Source: Thalassia testudinum
Lineage: Eukaryota > Streptophyta > Magnoliopsida > Alismatales > Hydrocharitaceae
Reading direction: 5' to 3'
Length of the DNA: 64,000 bases
NCBI GenBank assembly: GCA_037157565.1
Contig: JAZHRO010000002.1
Location: 37,096,501 to 37,160,500 of the forward strand
Positions 1 to 13,276 of the stretch are shown one piece after another. Below the pieces are notes generated by a model. It saw nothing but the letters and a program-made list of their open reading frames with translations. It was not told the DNA's origin and ran no database searches. The position numbers and the translations under genes are program-made. How positions within the stretch are numbered: position 1 is the stretch's first letter; each line of letters opens with the position of its first letter.

Positions 1-1029
1 TGGAGTTGTGAGGCAAGTATGCTTTAGCGATTATCCACTATGTTCTAACAGGGGGTTACTCATTAATCTAGGGGGGACATCCTTGACAAAATTTTGGTGT
101 AGAATTACACAGTACAAACAAAAGATTCGTCACTGTTCTTGATGAAAAATGTAGAAAACATAAATAGGCTTTTCTCCTTACTCATGTTGTAAGATGTAAA
201 ACTGATATCAATTTTTTCCTTTTGTTACTATATATATGTATATAAGTGTACAGCGCCCTTGAGCTCATATTCTACTAGGTGGATGACAACGAGTTACCTT
301 TTTAATTAATATATTAATATCGTGATTAGTTGGATCGCAACGTTTAGAAAGAATATACGATATCTTAAAAATCCTTGACGTTGGTATATTTTAGCCAGGA
401 TATCTCATTTATAAACTTATAATATTATTGGACTTTTATAGTGTGAAATTAACTTTGCGAGGGTTTCTACGTAAGAAATGACACACACAGGGGCATATGT
501 GTGATGCCAAATGTTTGTAAGGGAGTCAACAAACAAAGTACCTATTATAAAAGGTTACAGAAAGAAGAGGAAAAAAAGGCGGCAGCATCCTCTACGCATC
601 CCTACAATGGGCGAACCTCAATTCTACTACGGCAAACTCCGCACCCATCAACAGCCCCAAAGTCAACTAGACAGCCCATTGCCGTGTTCCGATCTCTCCC
701 ACACGTCACCAAAAGCAAAGATTAATTACAGAGGGCTACATCGACACGTTCCCACCATGATTAAATTATTATTATTTGCGTGCCTTGTTAAAGCTCCGCA
801 TATCTCCTCTGTCCGCAAAATTAGCGCCGTGGATCCCTCCTAATTAATGCGTGCGCTTTCGTATCAAAAATTCCCACCATTGATTTCCTTCCATTCCCCT
901 TGGCTCAACTCAGGCGCAGAAACATTTCCATCAGGCCCAAATCTCCCGATAGAAATTTCCTCTCCTCATAAACGACGCTATTTCTCGTCACATCCGTCGG
1001 TAATATTTGTAGTATATACTTCGTATGCG
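1..1029. other. 5' flank of RING gene, no recognised gene
   Basis: AT-rich upstream DNA. Two short open frames between 501 and 843 resemble no family and overlap in different frames, so I treat them as chance. A TATA-like TATTATAAAA lies at 543-552, far from the start codon. An ATG at 847 is in frame with the RING gene start at 1030 and no stop intervenes, so a 61-residue N-terminal extension is formally possible. The extension has no resemblance to the family. Confidence 0.4.
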
Positions 1030-1892
1030 ATGAGCGACCGACTAGTAGCGACACCCCGATACTGGTGCCACCGGTGCACCCGAGCGGTGCAAGTGCAACC
1101 CAGGAGAGGGGAAGGCGAGATCAGATGCCCCGACTGCAACACCGGCTTCGTCCAGGAGATCGAGGCTGACGTCGACGCCGAACGGGCGGCCTCCCTCTGG
1201 TACTCCGTGCTGTTCGACATGGTGGAGAGGTCCAACCACCGCCAACGACCGTCGGGGTCCAGCAGCAGGACGAGGGAAACCGGCAGGGTCGACCCCTTCA
1301 GCGGGGAGCGGCGTCCGGAAAGAAGCGTGGAGCTGCTGCTGAGGTTGCTGGTGGAGAGCGAGGCGAGTAGGAGCGGGACGCCGCCAGCGCGGAAGGAGGC
1401 GGTAGAGGGGCTGCCGACGGTGAAGATGGTGGAGAGGTCGAGCTGCCCGGTGTGCCTGGAGGAGATGGAGGTGGGGAGCGAGGCCAAGGAGATGCCATGC
1501 AGGCACAGGTTTTGTAACCCAAGTCGATCTGTTCGAGGAAGACTAATCTTGACAATTAATTTCTGGAGAATGGATCCAAAATAACCACCTATTCAATTCT
1601 TTATATTCCCATTATATAATTTTATGAGTTTTCTGTGTTTGATTATTTTTTGGGATGGTACAGGTTTCACGTAGGCTGCATAGTCCCTTGGCTGGAGATC
1701 CACGGGACGTGCCCCGTGTGCAGGATGGAGCTCAAGGCCGCCGATGCCTCCAGGGGCTCGAGCTCGGGTGGTGGCGTGGGCGGCCGGCGAGATCGCAGGA
1801 GGATGCATCGGTTCCCGTCGTGCCTCGCGGCTCTTTTCTCGGGACGGTCGAGGAGGAGGCGGAGGAGCGAGAGCTCGTTGACGGCGTCTTGA
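1030..1892 (+). CDS. RING-H2 zinc-finger E3 ubiquitin ligase, BCA2/RNF126-like, two exons
   Basis: Probable E3 ubiquitin-protein ligase that brings an E2 to its substrates; expected cytosolic or nuclear, with no signal peptide or membrane span. CDS is join(1030..1508,1664..1892), 235 residues. The 155-bp intron has GT at 1509 and AG at 1662-1663 and splits an Arg codon inside the RING. Residues about 11-45 form an N-terminal zinc ribbon (YWCHRC, then CPDC). Residues 139-179 give a perfect RING-H2: C139-x2-C142-x14-C157-x-H159-x2-H162-x2-C165-x10-C176-x2-C179, preceded by the family's usual GLPTVK segment. The tail is Ser/Arg-rich. I chose the ATG at 1030 because the zinc ribbon conventionally starts about ten residues after Met; the in-frame ATG at 847 is less likely. 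Exon 1 is GC-rich, unlike its flanks. Class is confident, substrate unknown. Confidence 0.9.
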
Positions 1893-2622
1893 AGTTTTTA
1901 ATTAGACAGTTGAAGGAAGGAGGTCAGTTCATTAATATTGCTGGACTTTCCCATATTGCCGATTTCATGACTTTATTATGGATGCTAATTTTTGTATGTG
2001 CTTTATGTAAATAATTGCCTTTGTTTTTATTTTTTTTTTTTTTTTTTTTTTTTCGGTTTTTTTGTGTGGGGGAAGGGAATTGACTGGGCTGCTTGAGGAA
2101 AAGCAGGTTGTGTGAACAATTTCGTTGCATTGTGGTGGATTTGGTTTGAGGGGTCTCTTAGTTTGATCGGAATGTACCGCTGCCCCGATTAATATTTGGC
2201 TTTGATTACTCTTCTTCCTTTTTGTTTCGCTGCTTAAGGATTTTATTCGATCGCAGCCCTCTTTCTTTTCAACATCCACGTTATACTTTATGCCTCTCCG
2301 GAGATCGATACACTTTTGTCGCCTTCCAGAAAAATCTTGATGCATACGTAACGATGAGGGATGCGAAAAAAAAGCAGCCTTGGTTTGAGGAGATAAGGCT
2401 CTCCTATGATGGACCGAATGGGCCCAATGGTGGGGCCATCGACGTATTTCCGATCAGGAAATTAAACATGGTGAAAGGTCTAATTAGGTTGACTTCCAAG
2501 ATTCCAACCGGTTGTCTCACGAGCTGAGCTCAGCTGGGGCTCGACAAGGATAGCAAGACTCAAGCTTGGGTCAGGTTTGGTGGGATCATATAAGATAGTT
2601 TTAGGCTGTTTAACAAACTTAT

Positions 2623-2715
<93 letters not shown>

Positions 2716-3505
2716 TCTTATCTTATGAGTGCGGTATTTAAAAATTAGTGAATGAATATCACATGAAGTTCATTGGTTGACAATTAATCTGACGTACTGG
2801 ATTAAAATCACCTAAAGCACCCAACGTTATTTTATGAATCACATACGATTGTAGGCATTCTCATAGACATAAAGCCTTTCCATAAATAAAAAGCTTTCCA
2901 TTAATCGAAGGTGGATGTAATGACGTTATTCAAATATAAAGCCTTCCATATTTATATTAATTAAATCAAGAAAACCTCAATTAAATGACCCCATGTGCTA
3001 GCCAAGTTGTCTAATAAATGTAATACATGCAACAAAAGAAACTTGTACTTGAAAAGTTGCATTACATGCATATAATAGTTTGTATAATCCTGTAAAAAAT
3101 TATTCAACTTATGAGATGAACATTCATTAATAGTTTGTACAATAAAATATTCATTGAAGTCTAGTACAAAACTTGATGATTGGGGTTGAAGGACCTAATC
3201 AAGATAATAAGTTAAAGAGTGGAAAAAATCAAATCACACCAACACCTGAAAATTAGTTATAATCTAATTCCATCATAAAGGGTGTACATCTAAAGAGAGG
3301 CTTTAATCCTAATAATTTACACTATCTCAATATTTACGGTATTTCTTTGAATACGAGACGGTCGTTGCTCTCGCTGCCTATTTCCATCATCTTGTTCTCT
3401 CTCAATTCTCGCAGCCCAATCAGCCATGGCTGCCACTATGTCCAAATTTGCTCCTTTCAACTATACTGACAATCTGTACCTCAGACCATGGAAAATCGCC
3501 ATCTC
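1893..3505. other. 3' flank and gene-free DNA
   Basis: Holds the presumed 3' UTR of the RING gene, a 24-T run at 2030-2053 and an AT microsatellite. An open frame at 2222-2527 has no recognisable domain and a composition like non-coding DNA. A short open stretch starting near 3425 (APFNYTDNLYLRPW) faintly resembles the start of an LTR-element gag but is too short to call. Confidence 0.4.
2626..2713. repeat. (AT)n microsatellite, about 88 bp
   Basis: Uninterrupted alternating AT across the stretch, seen directly. Likely length-polymorphic. Confidence 0.97.
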
Positions 3506-4217
3506 TTATCTTCCTTCCACAGAGAGGAGGAACAGGAAAAATGGACCAAGTTTGTGAATCAGGCCAGGTACTCGAAAACTATCAACCTCCCTTACTCCAA
3601 AGCCCTGAACTCTATACTCTTCAGATTCGTCCAACGAGGAGGATAGAAGCGGTAAATGTAAAGAGTCAAAAACTCCTCCCAAGTGCCGAGGCAGGGTTGA
3701 ACTAACCTCCACCATCTGTGTGTGTGATTGTCCAGGAGGCATGCTGCAAAAGGTACCCTATAGTTAGTTGGGAAGGCAAGGACCTCCAACACCTTTTCCA
3801 CCTTGAGGACCCAGTCCTCTACCACTAAGGCATCTCCATCTCCTCCAAATTCTAGAACCTTCATCTTTTGAAAGGTCATGAACAAGACCACGTGATTGTG
3901 GATGGGATTCGACTATGGTGGTACTGAATGTGGCATAGGAGTCTTCTCAAGAGGAGGTGGGGTATAGGCTAGAAGGGTGAAGGCAAACTCTGTACGTGAG
4001 GTTACAATTGGCGGAGTGAAGCCTATCACCGTGAGAGGAGGTATAATGGGCGGATCAACACTCTGCTCCCCCAGGCTACTGACCAAAGACAGTAGGGGAG
4101 GCAGTCTCTATTGAATGTCTTGCAAGGTCCCCAATATGGCTTGCATGACCTGGATCGGATCCACCACGGAGAATGGGTCCTAGACCTGCCCCAACACCTG
4201 GGCAGCATTCCCTGCAC
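3506..4217 (-). pseudogene. Ty3/gypsy gag remnant
   Basis: Remnant of a retrotransposon gag capsid (Retrotrans_gag type). Reading 3891 down to 3592 gives a 99-residue open piece with the family's landmarks in order: a VEDWVLKVEKVLEVL helix, a FAACLL step, then RWWRLV and WEEFLTLYIYRFYP. Flanking pieces of the same protein lie in other frames (3742-3506, and upstream to about 4217), so frameshifts and stops break it. No nucleocapsid CCHC or pol follows; the element is truncated toward 3500. The adjoining primer-binding site and LTR start agree with this orientation. Family is confident; the exact lineage (probably a Tekay/Del-type chromovirus, from the LTR end style) is inference. Confidence 0.75.
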
Positions 4218-4345
4218 ACCTAAAAGTTTGAGATTAGATCCATCGTTGACGACCTAAAGTCGTTCTTTCATGCCCAATTTTCGAATCCACCTTATTAATG
4301 CACAGTGGGGTTTCCATACATGAGTACACTTAATGGGGCAACAGA

Positions 4346-4357
4346 GTTCTGATACTA
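4346..4357 (-). other. Retrotransposon primer-binding site (initiator Met-tRNA type), degenerate
   Basis: Read on the minus strand this is TAGTATCAGAAC, 10 of 12 bases matching the usual TGGTATCAGAGC complementary to the 3' end of initiator tRNA-Met. It sits 7 bp inside the LTR end at 4365, where a PBS belongs. Confidence 0.7.
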
Positions 4358-4364
4358 TCTTTTT

Positions 4365-5800
4365 TGTAACAACCTAGTCCCAAGGGATCGAGTCAAACAT
4401 TTCAGATTAACTCGGATCATCACATCATTGCCCAACAAAAAGTGTATGCACGAATAACCAAGCAATAATAGCACAACAAAAAGGAAATAACTTTAAGTAT
4501 TCATTTCCAGTTATAAACTAAAACATGAAACAAAACTATAATGCAAGGAAAAGAAATTAAAATAAAAAGTAGTATAAACTGGAATGATGCCCGTCTAAGA
4601 TGGAAGCATATCACCTGAGAGAGAGGAAGTAAAAGTCTTGAAATAGGAAGGAAACTACAAAGTAAGCATACCTCTAACTAAAGTTATGGTAACCACTGGT
4701 GTAGACCTACCAACCCCTGGTAGGAAGTTAGCAGGAAAAATAGCATGAGCTAAAAAACTCAATACAATGCAAGAAACAACGACAACAGTAGTTGTCCAGT
4801 GCAATATAAGGAAAAGACGATCCCATGTTTATTTATTAGAAGGCTTATTCCCATTCTCGTTTACTTATCTTGTTTTCTAGAATTATATTTATTTTTTGAA
4901 AATTTTCATTAATCAAGACTTCAGGTCAAGGTACACCCATGGCCAACTTGACATGTCCTGTCATTTCTCATCTAAGTCACGACACGACATGTAGCTACCT
5001 ACAAAAGGAAGTCCGTACTCAGGAGCGATCTCTGCATCCATGCATGGAGTCGGATTATCGTCACTCACTAATCCACCATGACCTCAAATATTTCCAACCA
5101 CGCACTAGCCCTAGCGATACATAAGGAGATACAGTCTTGACCAAGGTGTCGAGGAGGCATGCAACTGCCAAAGTTAGCATATCTTATTTTTAGACAATTC
5201 TAACACCTCTTTTCATTTTCCCAAATTCTTCTCCTTTATAAGGCAACCATACATTTTTCCTCAATTCATAATAATCTTTTTTGTTCCCAGAAATTTAAGT
5301 AAATTTCCTATTTTTGACTCTTCACAAGATTTGCAAAGCATAAATTTATCAATTTCACATGTCAAAAAGTATATAACTCAATTTTCATGCAACACATCTA
5401 TCCATAAGCAGATAATTCCATTTACAACTATCAAAATAGCAGGAACCTAAGTTTTATCTTTCTATGGAAAAGAAACCATTTATTTCAACCGTGTCATAGT
5501 TGACTTAGCGGTCATTTTAATCAAGCATATCTCTCACTTTATTAATTTAAATTTCATAGGGCTTTTTTTCAGATAAAGGGGGTGTGTGGGGTGTATTGGT
5601 TGACTTCCAAACTAGCAAAATAAGGAATAAAATGAATGGTATAGCATGTAAAATGAAAGGAAGGACACTTTACCTGAAATCATATATGTACCAAAGCCTA
5701 CCCAGTCTATGATGAGCCCTCGACCTATGTCCCACGTGGGTCGAGAGGCGCGATCTCATGTGTGTTTCAATGGTCCCAGGGTACCCTGTGCTCTGTCACC
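4365..5800 (-). mobile_element. 5' LTR of the decayed gypsy element (far end not resolved)
   Basis: On the + strand the LTR edge is TGTAACAACCTAGTCCC, closely resembling the family-X LTR edge TGTAATGACCCGATTCC at 26182. Internal content is also faintly parallel. The far TG end is not identifiable by eye; 5800 is a placeholder where simple-sequence DNA begins. Confidence 0.5.
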
Positions 5801-6369
5801 TATTCGATACGAAAACGACAACATCAAATACTAACTATCGAAATTCATACACATAATATCCCATACACTCTCGAACACTCGAACAATACTAGCATAATGC
5901 ACACGTGCACTCGTACACGTATCTGTACCTCTATGCTCAAGTAGCTATATTATTAATTTTTCCCCATGTAGCTCGACATGTACAAGTACACAAATACCAT
6001 CTCCAAGATAGGTATTCTAAAGGTGTATCATATAATATATAGCTTAGCACACATTTTCATCCACCATATACGTATATTACATGTATTATATGTATATACA
6101 TGTCGTTTACCCTCACATATATCATCAATGTATTGGTATATACATGCTTATAATATAATATATACACACACCTGCTAGCATCATGCACACACATGTAAGT
6201 ATTGCATACACGCATACACGCCCACCTGAGTAATCCGTGTGTACTTACACACATACGACACACACAAACACACACAGCTCTACATTACAGAAAACAAAAC
6301 AAATAAATTACCTACAAACAACTCCACCACCACTCTCTCTCTCCTCTCTTTCTTTCTAATGGCCCAAAC

Positions 6370-6401
<32 letters not shown>

Positions 6402-6425
6402 GTAGGCGTTTTATGATAAAGTGTA
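5800..6425. repeat. Simple-sequence-rich gene-free DNA, incl. (CT)n at 6369-6399
   Basis: TA-, CA- and CT-rich low-complexity DNA. The CT tract is interrupted by single G bases. Short open frames here have the composition of the repeats and are not genes. Confidence 0.6.
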
Positions 6426-7850
6426 AATGGATGTTCTAGAGAAAATTCAGGTCAAACGAATCAATTGAAAACTATAAAGTTAAATTTGTTATCAAAGGTT
6501 TCAAGCAAAAGGAAAGTATTGATTATTTTGATAGCTATTATTTTATTCCTTCGATGACTACAAGTCACAAGTTTATAACTTTGGCCTCCAAATATTATCT
6601 CATTATCCACTAGATAGATGTGAAGATTGCCTTCCTACATGACTAAATTAAAGAGGAGATTTATATGGATCAGCATAAGGGATTTGTAACTCCAAGTTAT
6701 AAAAGGAAAGCTCGCTAGTTTGTGAAATTACTTTATGGATTGAAAAAAGCTCCAAAATAATGGAATGAAAACATTGATAAGATTATCTAATCTTTTGGCT
6801 CCGTAGTTCATTAATTTAATAAATGTGTTTATTCTAAATGGTTATGGGTAATATGTCTATTGTCATATACCTCTATGTGAATAATATATTATTGTTTGGA
6901 TCAAATGTGAGAATAATCAACAAGATTAAGGCTTTCTTGTATGGCAGGTTTGATATGAAGTGCATAGGAATTGCTAATGTGATCTTAGGGCTCAAGTTGG
7001 TTAGACCAATTCATCGGATAGTCATTTCTCAGTCACATTATATTGAGAAAGTACTTGAGATGTTTGGTTACCGTAACTATAGATCTGCGTGTACTCTATA
7101 TGATTCTTCTAAACCACTATACAAGAATAAGAGTGGAGTACCAATAGCACAACTTAGGTATTCACATATTATAGGTAGCTTGTTGTACCTTGCAAATCGC
7201 ACCAGACTAGATATTTCATTCGTGGTGGCAAAGTTGAGTAGGTACACTAGCTATCTTGACCGAACTCATTGGGTGGCCCTAAACCGAGTCCTAAAGCATC
7301 TTAAAGACACTATTTCTTTAAGATTGCATCATGGTAAATATTCTTCAGTTTTAAAAGGATATAGCGATGCAAATTGGATAGGTAAAATGGAGGACTTTGG
7401 GAGTAATGGTGTTACAAGATATGTCTTTACCCTTGAAGGTGGTGCAGTCTCCTGGAGGTCTGTAAAGCAAATCATTTTGGCTCAGTCTACTTTTTAGGCT
7501 GAGTTGTGTTCTTTGGGTACTACAAGGATAGAAGCTAAATGGCTAAAGAGCCCTCACTCTGAGATTCCTATAGTGGATAAACCTAATCCTATGATCTCTT
7601 TGCATTGTGACAGCATAATCACAATAGCAAAGATAAAAAGTTCAAAGTACAAACCAAAAGATTCGGAAACATATCCAAGTTAGACTTAAGTCTACAAGGG
7701 ATTCAATGTCTCAAAAAGTGATTGTTGTGAAATTTGTTAGATTCAAAGATGACACAGCAAATTCACTCACCAAAGGATTTGATGGATCTTTAGTGCTGAA
7801 ATCTAGGCTTGGGATGGAACTAAAATCTATTGAGAGCTCATCCGCAATAG
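6425..7850 (+). pseudogene. Ty1/copia reverse transcriptase-RNase H remnant
   Basis: C-terminal half of a copia polyprotein. From about 6425 to 6830 the RT N-terminal part is readable only with frame changes and stops (VKGFKQKE, KIAFLHD, YMDQHKGF, LYGLKKAP). From 6838 to 7497 a 219-codon stretch is open: it carries the RT palm, but the catalytic YVDD reads YVNN, so the enzyme is dead. It then runs through the SHIIGSLLYL and TRLDISF segments to RNase H (GYSDANW) and ends at a stop. Homology resumes to about 7850 with the family's usual end (DDTANSLTKGF). Gag, protease and integrase are absent. The DD-to-NN change is two G-to-A transitions. Confidence 0.85.
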
Positions 7851-8382
7851 CAACCTAACCTAAATGAGCAAATTAAATCCCACGAAATATGTTCAATGTT
7901 GAAAACAAGTTGTATAGGAAACTGGTTGGCACTCATGTACAGATGTTTAAAAACTAAGTCCAATCCTTGTAAAGTCGAGTGCCCAAAAACTGCAAGTTTA
8001 GGATAGGCTTAAGGCTCTTAATGGGTTCAAGCCTTAAAGGCAATATATAAGCAGTGCATCCTTAGAGAATGTCGCTTATGTGAGTATTTTTGTGAACCAT
8101 AGATAAGGGATTAGGGTTTAACCTGAATATACTTGTGAAACAGGGTAAGGTGCATGACCTTTAATAAGACCAAAACCAAAAGATTGCCGTCAAGGACTTC
8201 ACTTTATTATTATCAGCATATACCCTACAGTAAAGGTTTAAAGTTTAAGACTTGTTTCACTTTATTTTTGTGATAGTGAAAGTAAATAACTCAGGTAAGA
8301 GTTCAAATCGAAAGTTACCTTTACTAAAAGCATAGTGTGGTTATCGAGAGATTCCCTTTTCCCATTGAATATCAACGATGAA

Positions 8383-9230
8383 TTCATGGGGGATTGTTGA
8401 TATGAGGAGTCTATATTCACCAATTTGGGGTGTATAAATTTAGTGATGGCTAAGGGAATTTATGTTGAAATTAAGGATTGGGTGGCATTCTTTTAGTGCC
8501 ATATTGGAAGTGGGTATAAAAATCAAGTGTGATATCTAAGCACTTTGGTTCTCATGGCTTCTATAGCAAAGGACTAGAGAGGAGGTTGGGGACCACACAC
8601 ATGCCCTACCTCGGCCTTACTTTGGCTCCGACTTAGATGAGAATCAATTTTAAACTTATCAAAAAGGTATTTACCGTAAGCATGTGAGGTTACATTATTG
8701 ACTTTCGTTCTCTTTCTCTCTTGCGAAGGCACCGTGGACTCTCTACTTCCCTTTGTGATGATGCAGATCTCCCTCCCTCTCTTAGCAGTGTCTTTGAAGA
8801 TGGCTTTCAAGGGCAACCACAAACGAAGCGCATTGATCATGGTCGCAGATTCGTTGTACCCTAAGGATGACTTGTCTAACCCATGGATCAGTAGAGTAAG
8901 CGACGCAAACTCTCTGAGTAAAGGTCCAAATGGTTCGATCATAAATTTAATTTTTCTCCTTTCCTATTTCGTGTGGCATCTTGTTAATAGATTTTTATGG
9001 ATTTTCTTGATTTATTATCTTATCCTACGTGATGATAACATAATTTGTTATCACAAATACATTACATGCATATTCGAACAAACATCAAACTTTCATTTAT
9101 TGCTATACACGCGTGCTCTATTTTTATACCAACACATGATAACTCTATTGGCATTTTCCCAATTTCTTTCATCGTCTAGATCTATTTCAAATTTAAGGTG
9201 CTCATATATCGGAATATTATAACGATACGG
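8383..9230 (+). mobile_element. Polypurine tract and putative 3' LTR of the copia element
   Basis: CATGGGGGAT at 8384-8393 fits a polypurine tract, and TGTTGATATG at 8395 fits an LTR start some 540 bp after the end of the polyprotein homology. The 3' edge is not clear: 9230 is approximate. Open frames on both strands inside (8574-8942, 8698-9222) resemble no protein. Confidence 0.4.
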
Positions 9231-9904
9231 ACCACGGTACACAACCCCATGTAGCACTTTTTTCCAAAGTGTGTCGAACTATTTCTTATGCTGCGTTGAT
9301 TTTTAATGGGTCGTCCATGCAAGCTTTTACAAATGGAGGTTTTTCCAAATCAACAATAGACTTGAAAAAGAGGAAGTTCCAAGAAATTAAATGGCCATGA
9401 TATTCCTCAAAAATATTTACTTAACAAGGTCTTTCTGCTAGATTAATCCAAATGAAAATTGAAAATAAATTATTTTCGTTAATCCCAGCTATCTGTCCTT
9501 CGAGAGATTAGGAACATACCAAAGTCCATTGTACTAAGGATTCGACGAGAAGCACACATTCCTAATCCTCAAAAGATGTTGGAACCAAATCTCCAGGGAG
9601 AGAGACAGGCGATGACACGTACAGAAGGTTTTGAAAGCGAGAGCGGAAAAAGACACAAGAGAATGTGTCCCTTGAGTTCTCTCGTAGGCCCTTATATTTT
9701 TTGTGATGGGATATAGAGAAACATAAAATTACCTTCACACCCCCCACACCGAGGATCATAACCATTAAGAATTTAAATAACAATTCTACATATTACAAAA
9801 TTATATTTTCCTTATGATTTCTATATTTAAAATCTTATATCCTCATGATATATGAATAAACAAGTAACATAATTAGATTATTTTAATAATCGTAAATATG
9901 ATGT

Positions 9905-9907
<3 letters not shown>

Positions 9908-9942
<35 letters not shown>
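9908..9942. repeat. (AT)n microsatellite
   Basis: Continuous alternating AT, followed by an (AAT)n-like patch to about 9962. Confidence 0.95.
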
Positions 9943-9946
<4 letters not shown>

Positions 9947-11429
9947 CATAATAATAATAATAATATTAACTATTCACATTATAAATCTAACAATTTTATA
10001 ATCTTGACCACAAAAACAATTCAACTAAATACGCTAACCAAAAAACAAAAAAATTATTTTTGATATCGGAGTTACAATGCTACAATCGTTCATATGTTTT
10101 TCTCCTTGAACTAACCTTATTTGATGCAAAAAATTAAGTATGCCTATTCTCTTCTTACGAAATAACGGCATCATACGCTTCGTAAATATCATACTTGGAG
10201 GATGCTTTCTTCGTTTGATTACCCTCAAATAACAAACATTCGACTCACCGGTGCATCTGATTAATGTAGAGGTTTAGCTTTCTTAACAAAGGTCCTTGTT
10301 CCATTTTCTAACCTTCCTTTCAGGCATCTGTTTGGTACAGAGAGCCAAACAAATTATTCTATCCCAACCAAAAGAATAGACCAGAGAGAATTAGGTATTA
10401 TAGATTCAGAGAAGCATTAAAAGGAAAGGTAATCAATTGTATTTTATTTTAGATATATGTAAAACAGTCAAAAGTGTACTTAGAACCACCCTCAAACACT
10501 TGGTCAAAACCCTATAATCAAACCACGTGTACAAAGGTAGTTGATTGAGCACTTAAGCCATGTAATTAATCTTTAAATTAGGAACCTTAATTCAAGTAAA
10601 TAGATACAAAAGAGATCACACCAAAAATTGATAACCCAAGTTTACCTAGAAAAGATGTGCGTACGAGGGAAAAGTGATTTACCAAACTTCACTAGTATTT
10701 TCGATAATATAATAGCACTCACTCGTATCTCTCTCTCTTATTGCATCTCCAAAAAAATAAACATTCATTTTTCCTACGTATTTATAGGAGGAGCGATGTC
10801 AGAATGATATGTCTATTAATAACATTTATTTTAATAATAATCAAATGAATTAATGTGAATACCGACATAACAATCATGCGTTTCAACTTCAATCAACATA
10901 GTCCATGAGTTGATTATTGGATCCTTGGATTGAGTCAAATCCGACAAATTATACATCAACCAGACCAAATTATTTGGTAATCGGATCTCATTAGATAACT
11001 TGGTGATAAGATCAACAGGATGCTTAAGGGACCAAATCCATTAAATTAATTCACAAAGTTTATTCGAAAGAATTTTTCTCTCCTTGTCACCTTGACATTC
11101 GAACCTACTGTTACACTTGTCAATCACCTTGTACTCTTTGATTCTCGCCATTCGACATGCTTAGACTTATTTTGGCCTTATTTCATGCTGGTTTATTATT
11201 TTTAACCATTCACTATTGAACCTTCAAGCAACTTCTTTGGTAATTTAAGACTTGATTTTTGAGCGTTAAACTTTCGCCTATCCTTTGATTCTCTTGGTCA
11301 CTATTTTGAGCATTCATAAGGCTATCTGATTCCTTACATCAGTTGATTGTAAATGACTAAGCGTGATACACTTGAACTTCTTAACCAATAATATGACAAT
11401 AAATACTTCAATAAAAGGGAACGGAGTAA

Positions 11430-11720
11430 ATAGATATGCACTGCAACAGCGCAAGTCTTTACCAACGATTAAAAACTGACGATAAATCATGGCAGCATGC
11501 TGTGAGCAAGGGAAACGCTGGCGATGACCTCTTGCCAACAATTCCACCAAAAATCATAAGCATTGCCACTTATGGGAACCGTTTCCTATCGAACCTTTTG
11601 CCGACAGTTAAAAACAATTGGCAAAAGTCCGTCTACGCCGACGATTATTACCATCGACGATGACTGTTTCTCCGTGAGAGACGACCTATGCCAATGGTTA
11701 TAAACCGTCACCGAATGTGT
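11430..11720. repeat. CACTA-like subterminal repeat remnant
   Basis: Several short inverted and direct motifs of the type GCCGACAGTTAAAAAC, ACGATTAAAAACTGACG and CCATCGACGATGA alternate on both strands. This is the style of CACTA subterminal repeats. No TIR is visible, so I call a remnant only. Confidence 0.4.
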
Positions 11721-12031
11721 CAAACCAAAAAAAAAAAAAACCCAGCAGTTACTTGACCACCGGTAAGTAATGTCAATGGTTAAAAACCGTTAAAACTTAA
11801 AAATAAATAGCACCTAAATTATGTGCCATCCCATCACATTTTATGGCACCCAAGTTCTTCACGGTACAACCTTCTCGCATTTAGGAATCGTGGCAAGCTA
11901 CATTCACTCTTATTATTGTTAGCCTATAAGGCTAACAATGACATTGAGTCTCAAGGATGTCGACTTTCCTGAAGTGGGGAAGGTCACAATGTCGATGCAT
12001 TGAAATATGGATAGGAAATCACGATATTGAG

Positions 12032-12034
<3 letters not shown>

Positions 12035-12093
<59 letters not shown>
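12035..12093. repeat. (AT)n microsatellite
   Basis: About 59 bp of uninterrupted AT followed by a T-rich tract. Confidence 0.95.
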
Positions 12094-12098
<5 letters not shown>

Positions 12099-13276
12099 TT
12101 TATTTTTTATTTTTTGGACCTATTACCTCCAAGGCTCCGAAGCCCCTCACCGTCTTTAAAAAAGAAGGGATGACCCATAAGTAGGAGGGCTCATCTAGTA
12201 TGCAAACTCCAATAGAAGGGACGCAGCCAACTAAGCACTTGGGCTCTCCTCTGTTTCGTAAGGATGCTCAAGCATCACTCTTTGACGCTCTGTCAGGATG
12301 GTGCAGAAGTGGATAATTTGTTGGCAGCCTAAACGAGAAAGTTACAATCATGGATTTTGTGTGTTTTGATAAGTTGAGTAAGCGATTGAAGGCCTAATTA
12401 GCTGTGTCATTGTTGGTTGTTGAAGAAAAGATGGTTGCCAATTTCAATCGGTATGGGTATATCCATCTAGTTGGATGAAGGAGATTTTGCTTACCTATTA
12501 AGGAGGAAGGTCATGCTCCTGGAGATAAATAGAAGATACATGGAGTAGCAAGGAATCCATTTGGGCAATCTCAATGTGCCACAGGTATGATGGATGATTG
12601 CTTGCTCTTGCTTACTACACCTCGTTTGACAGAAAATGCTCGTTGGAGAGGCATGCTAGGTGTTAGGAATTGCATTTTTGAGATTCTCTTCTAGAAAAAG
12701 AGTGAGGTGGCCATCTAAGTTGGACGGGTGGCCGTGTTTGTCCTGAAATCAATAGGTAAGGTAAGCTCAAATGAGCTTTTGGAAGGTTTTGTAGTGTAGC
12801 AGTATCACCCCTAAATGGATTGCCCATACTGACCTACAATCCTGAAATCAATAGTAGCAACCACTTTGACCACTTCACCAGAATATGAGGTATCTCTTAA
12901 TAAGAGAATCACAACAAATCACCAACGCCACCTACCCAACCTCTTTCTGGCCGCGGAAGACCAAGCAGATCAACAAGCAAATGAATTAAAGAGTGACAAT
13001 ATGACTTTGAAATAGCCAAGAAAAGAAACAATTGAACGACTAAATAAATATATCAATCCTCAAGAACGAAAGGTACGCCGGTACCAACAAGTTCACATCG
13101 AAGACTATTCCACGATCTCTAATATCAAAAAAAACCTTGCAAGCATTTGGATTCGGCTGGACATTCTTGGACAGGGAACGGCAAAAAATGTATGGTCAGT
13201 GTAATCGTCTTTATTAGGAAACGCTTAAAAACTTCGTCAAAAAGAGGCTACCTTACTTTCTCCCAAAATGATGCTT

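Larger units (their letters stand above)
9231..13276. other. Gene-free DNA with decayed TE traces
   Basis: No credible gene. Contains AT microsatellites at 9908-9942 and 12035-12093, a stretch of CACTA-like repeats (11430-11720), and at 10240-11100 and 12130-12900 moderately complex sequence that may be old LTR-element remnants but which I cannot assign. The 3' UTR of the pyruvate kinase gene should begin just below 13276. Confidence 0.45.

Noticed and set aside
2222..2527. 101-codon frame after the RING gene
   Set aside because: No domain, no matching splice or promoter context.
8698..9222. 174-codon frame
   Set aside because: Inside the presumed copia LTR, no similarity to any family, AT-rich tail typical of non-coding DNA.
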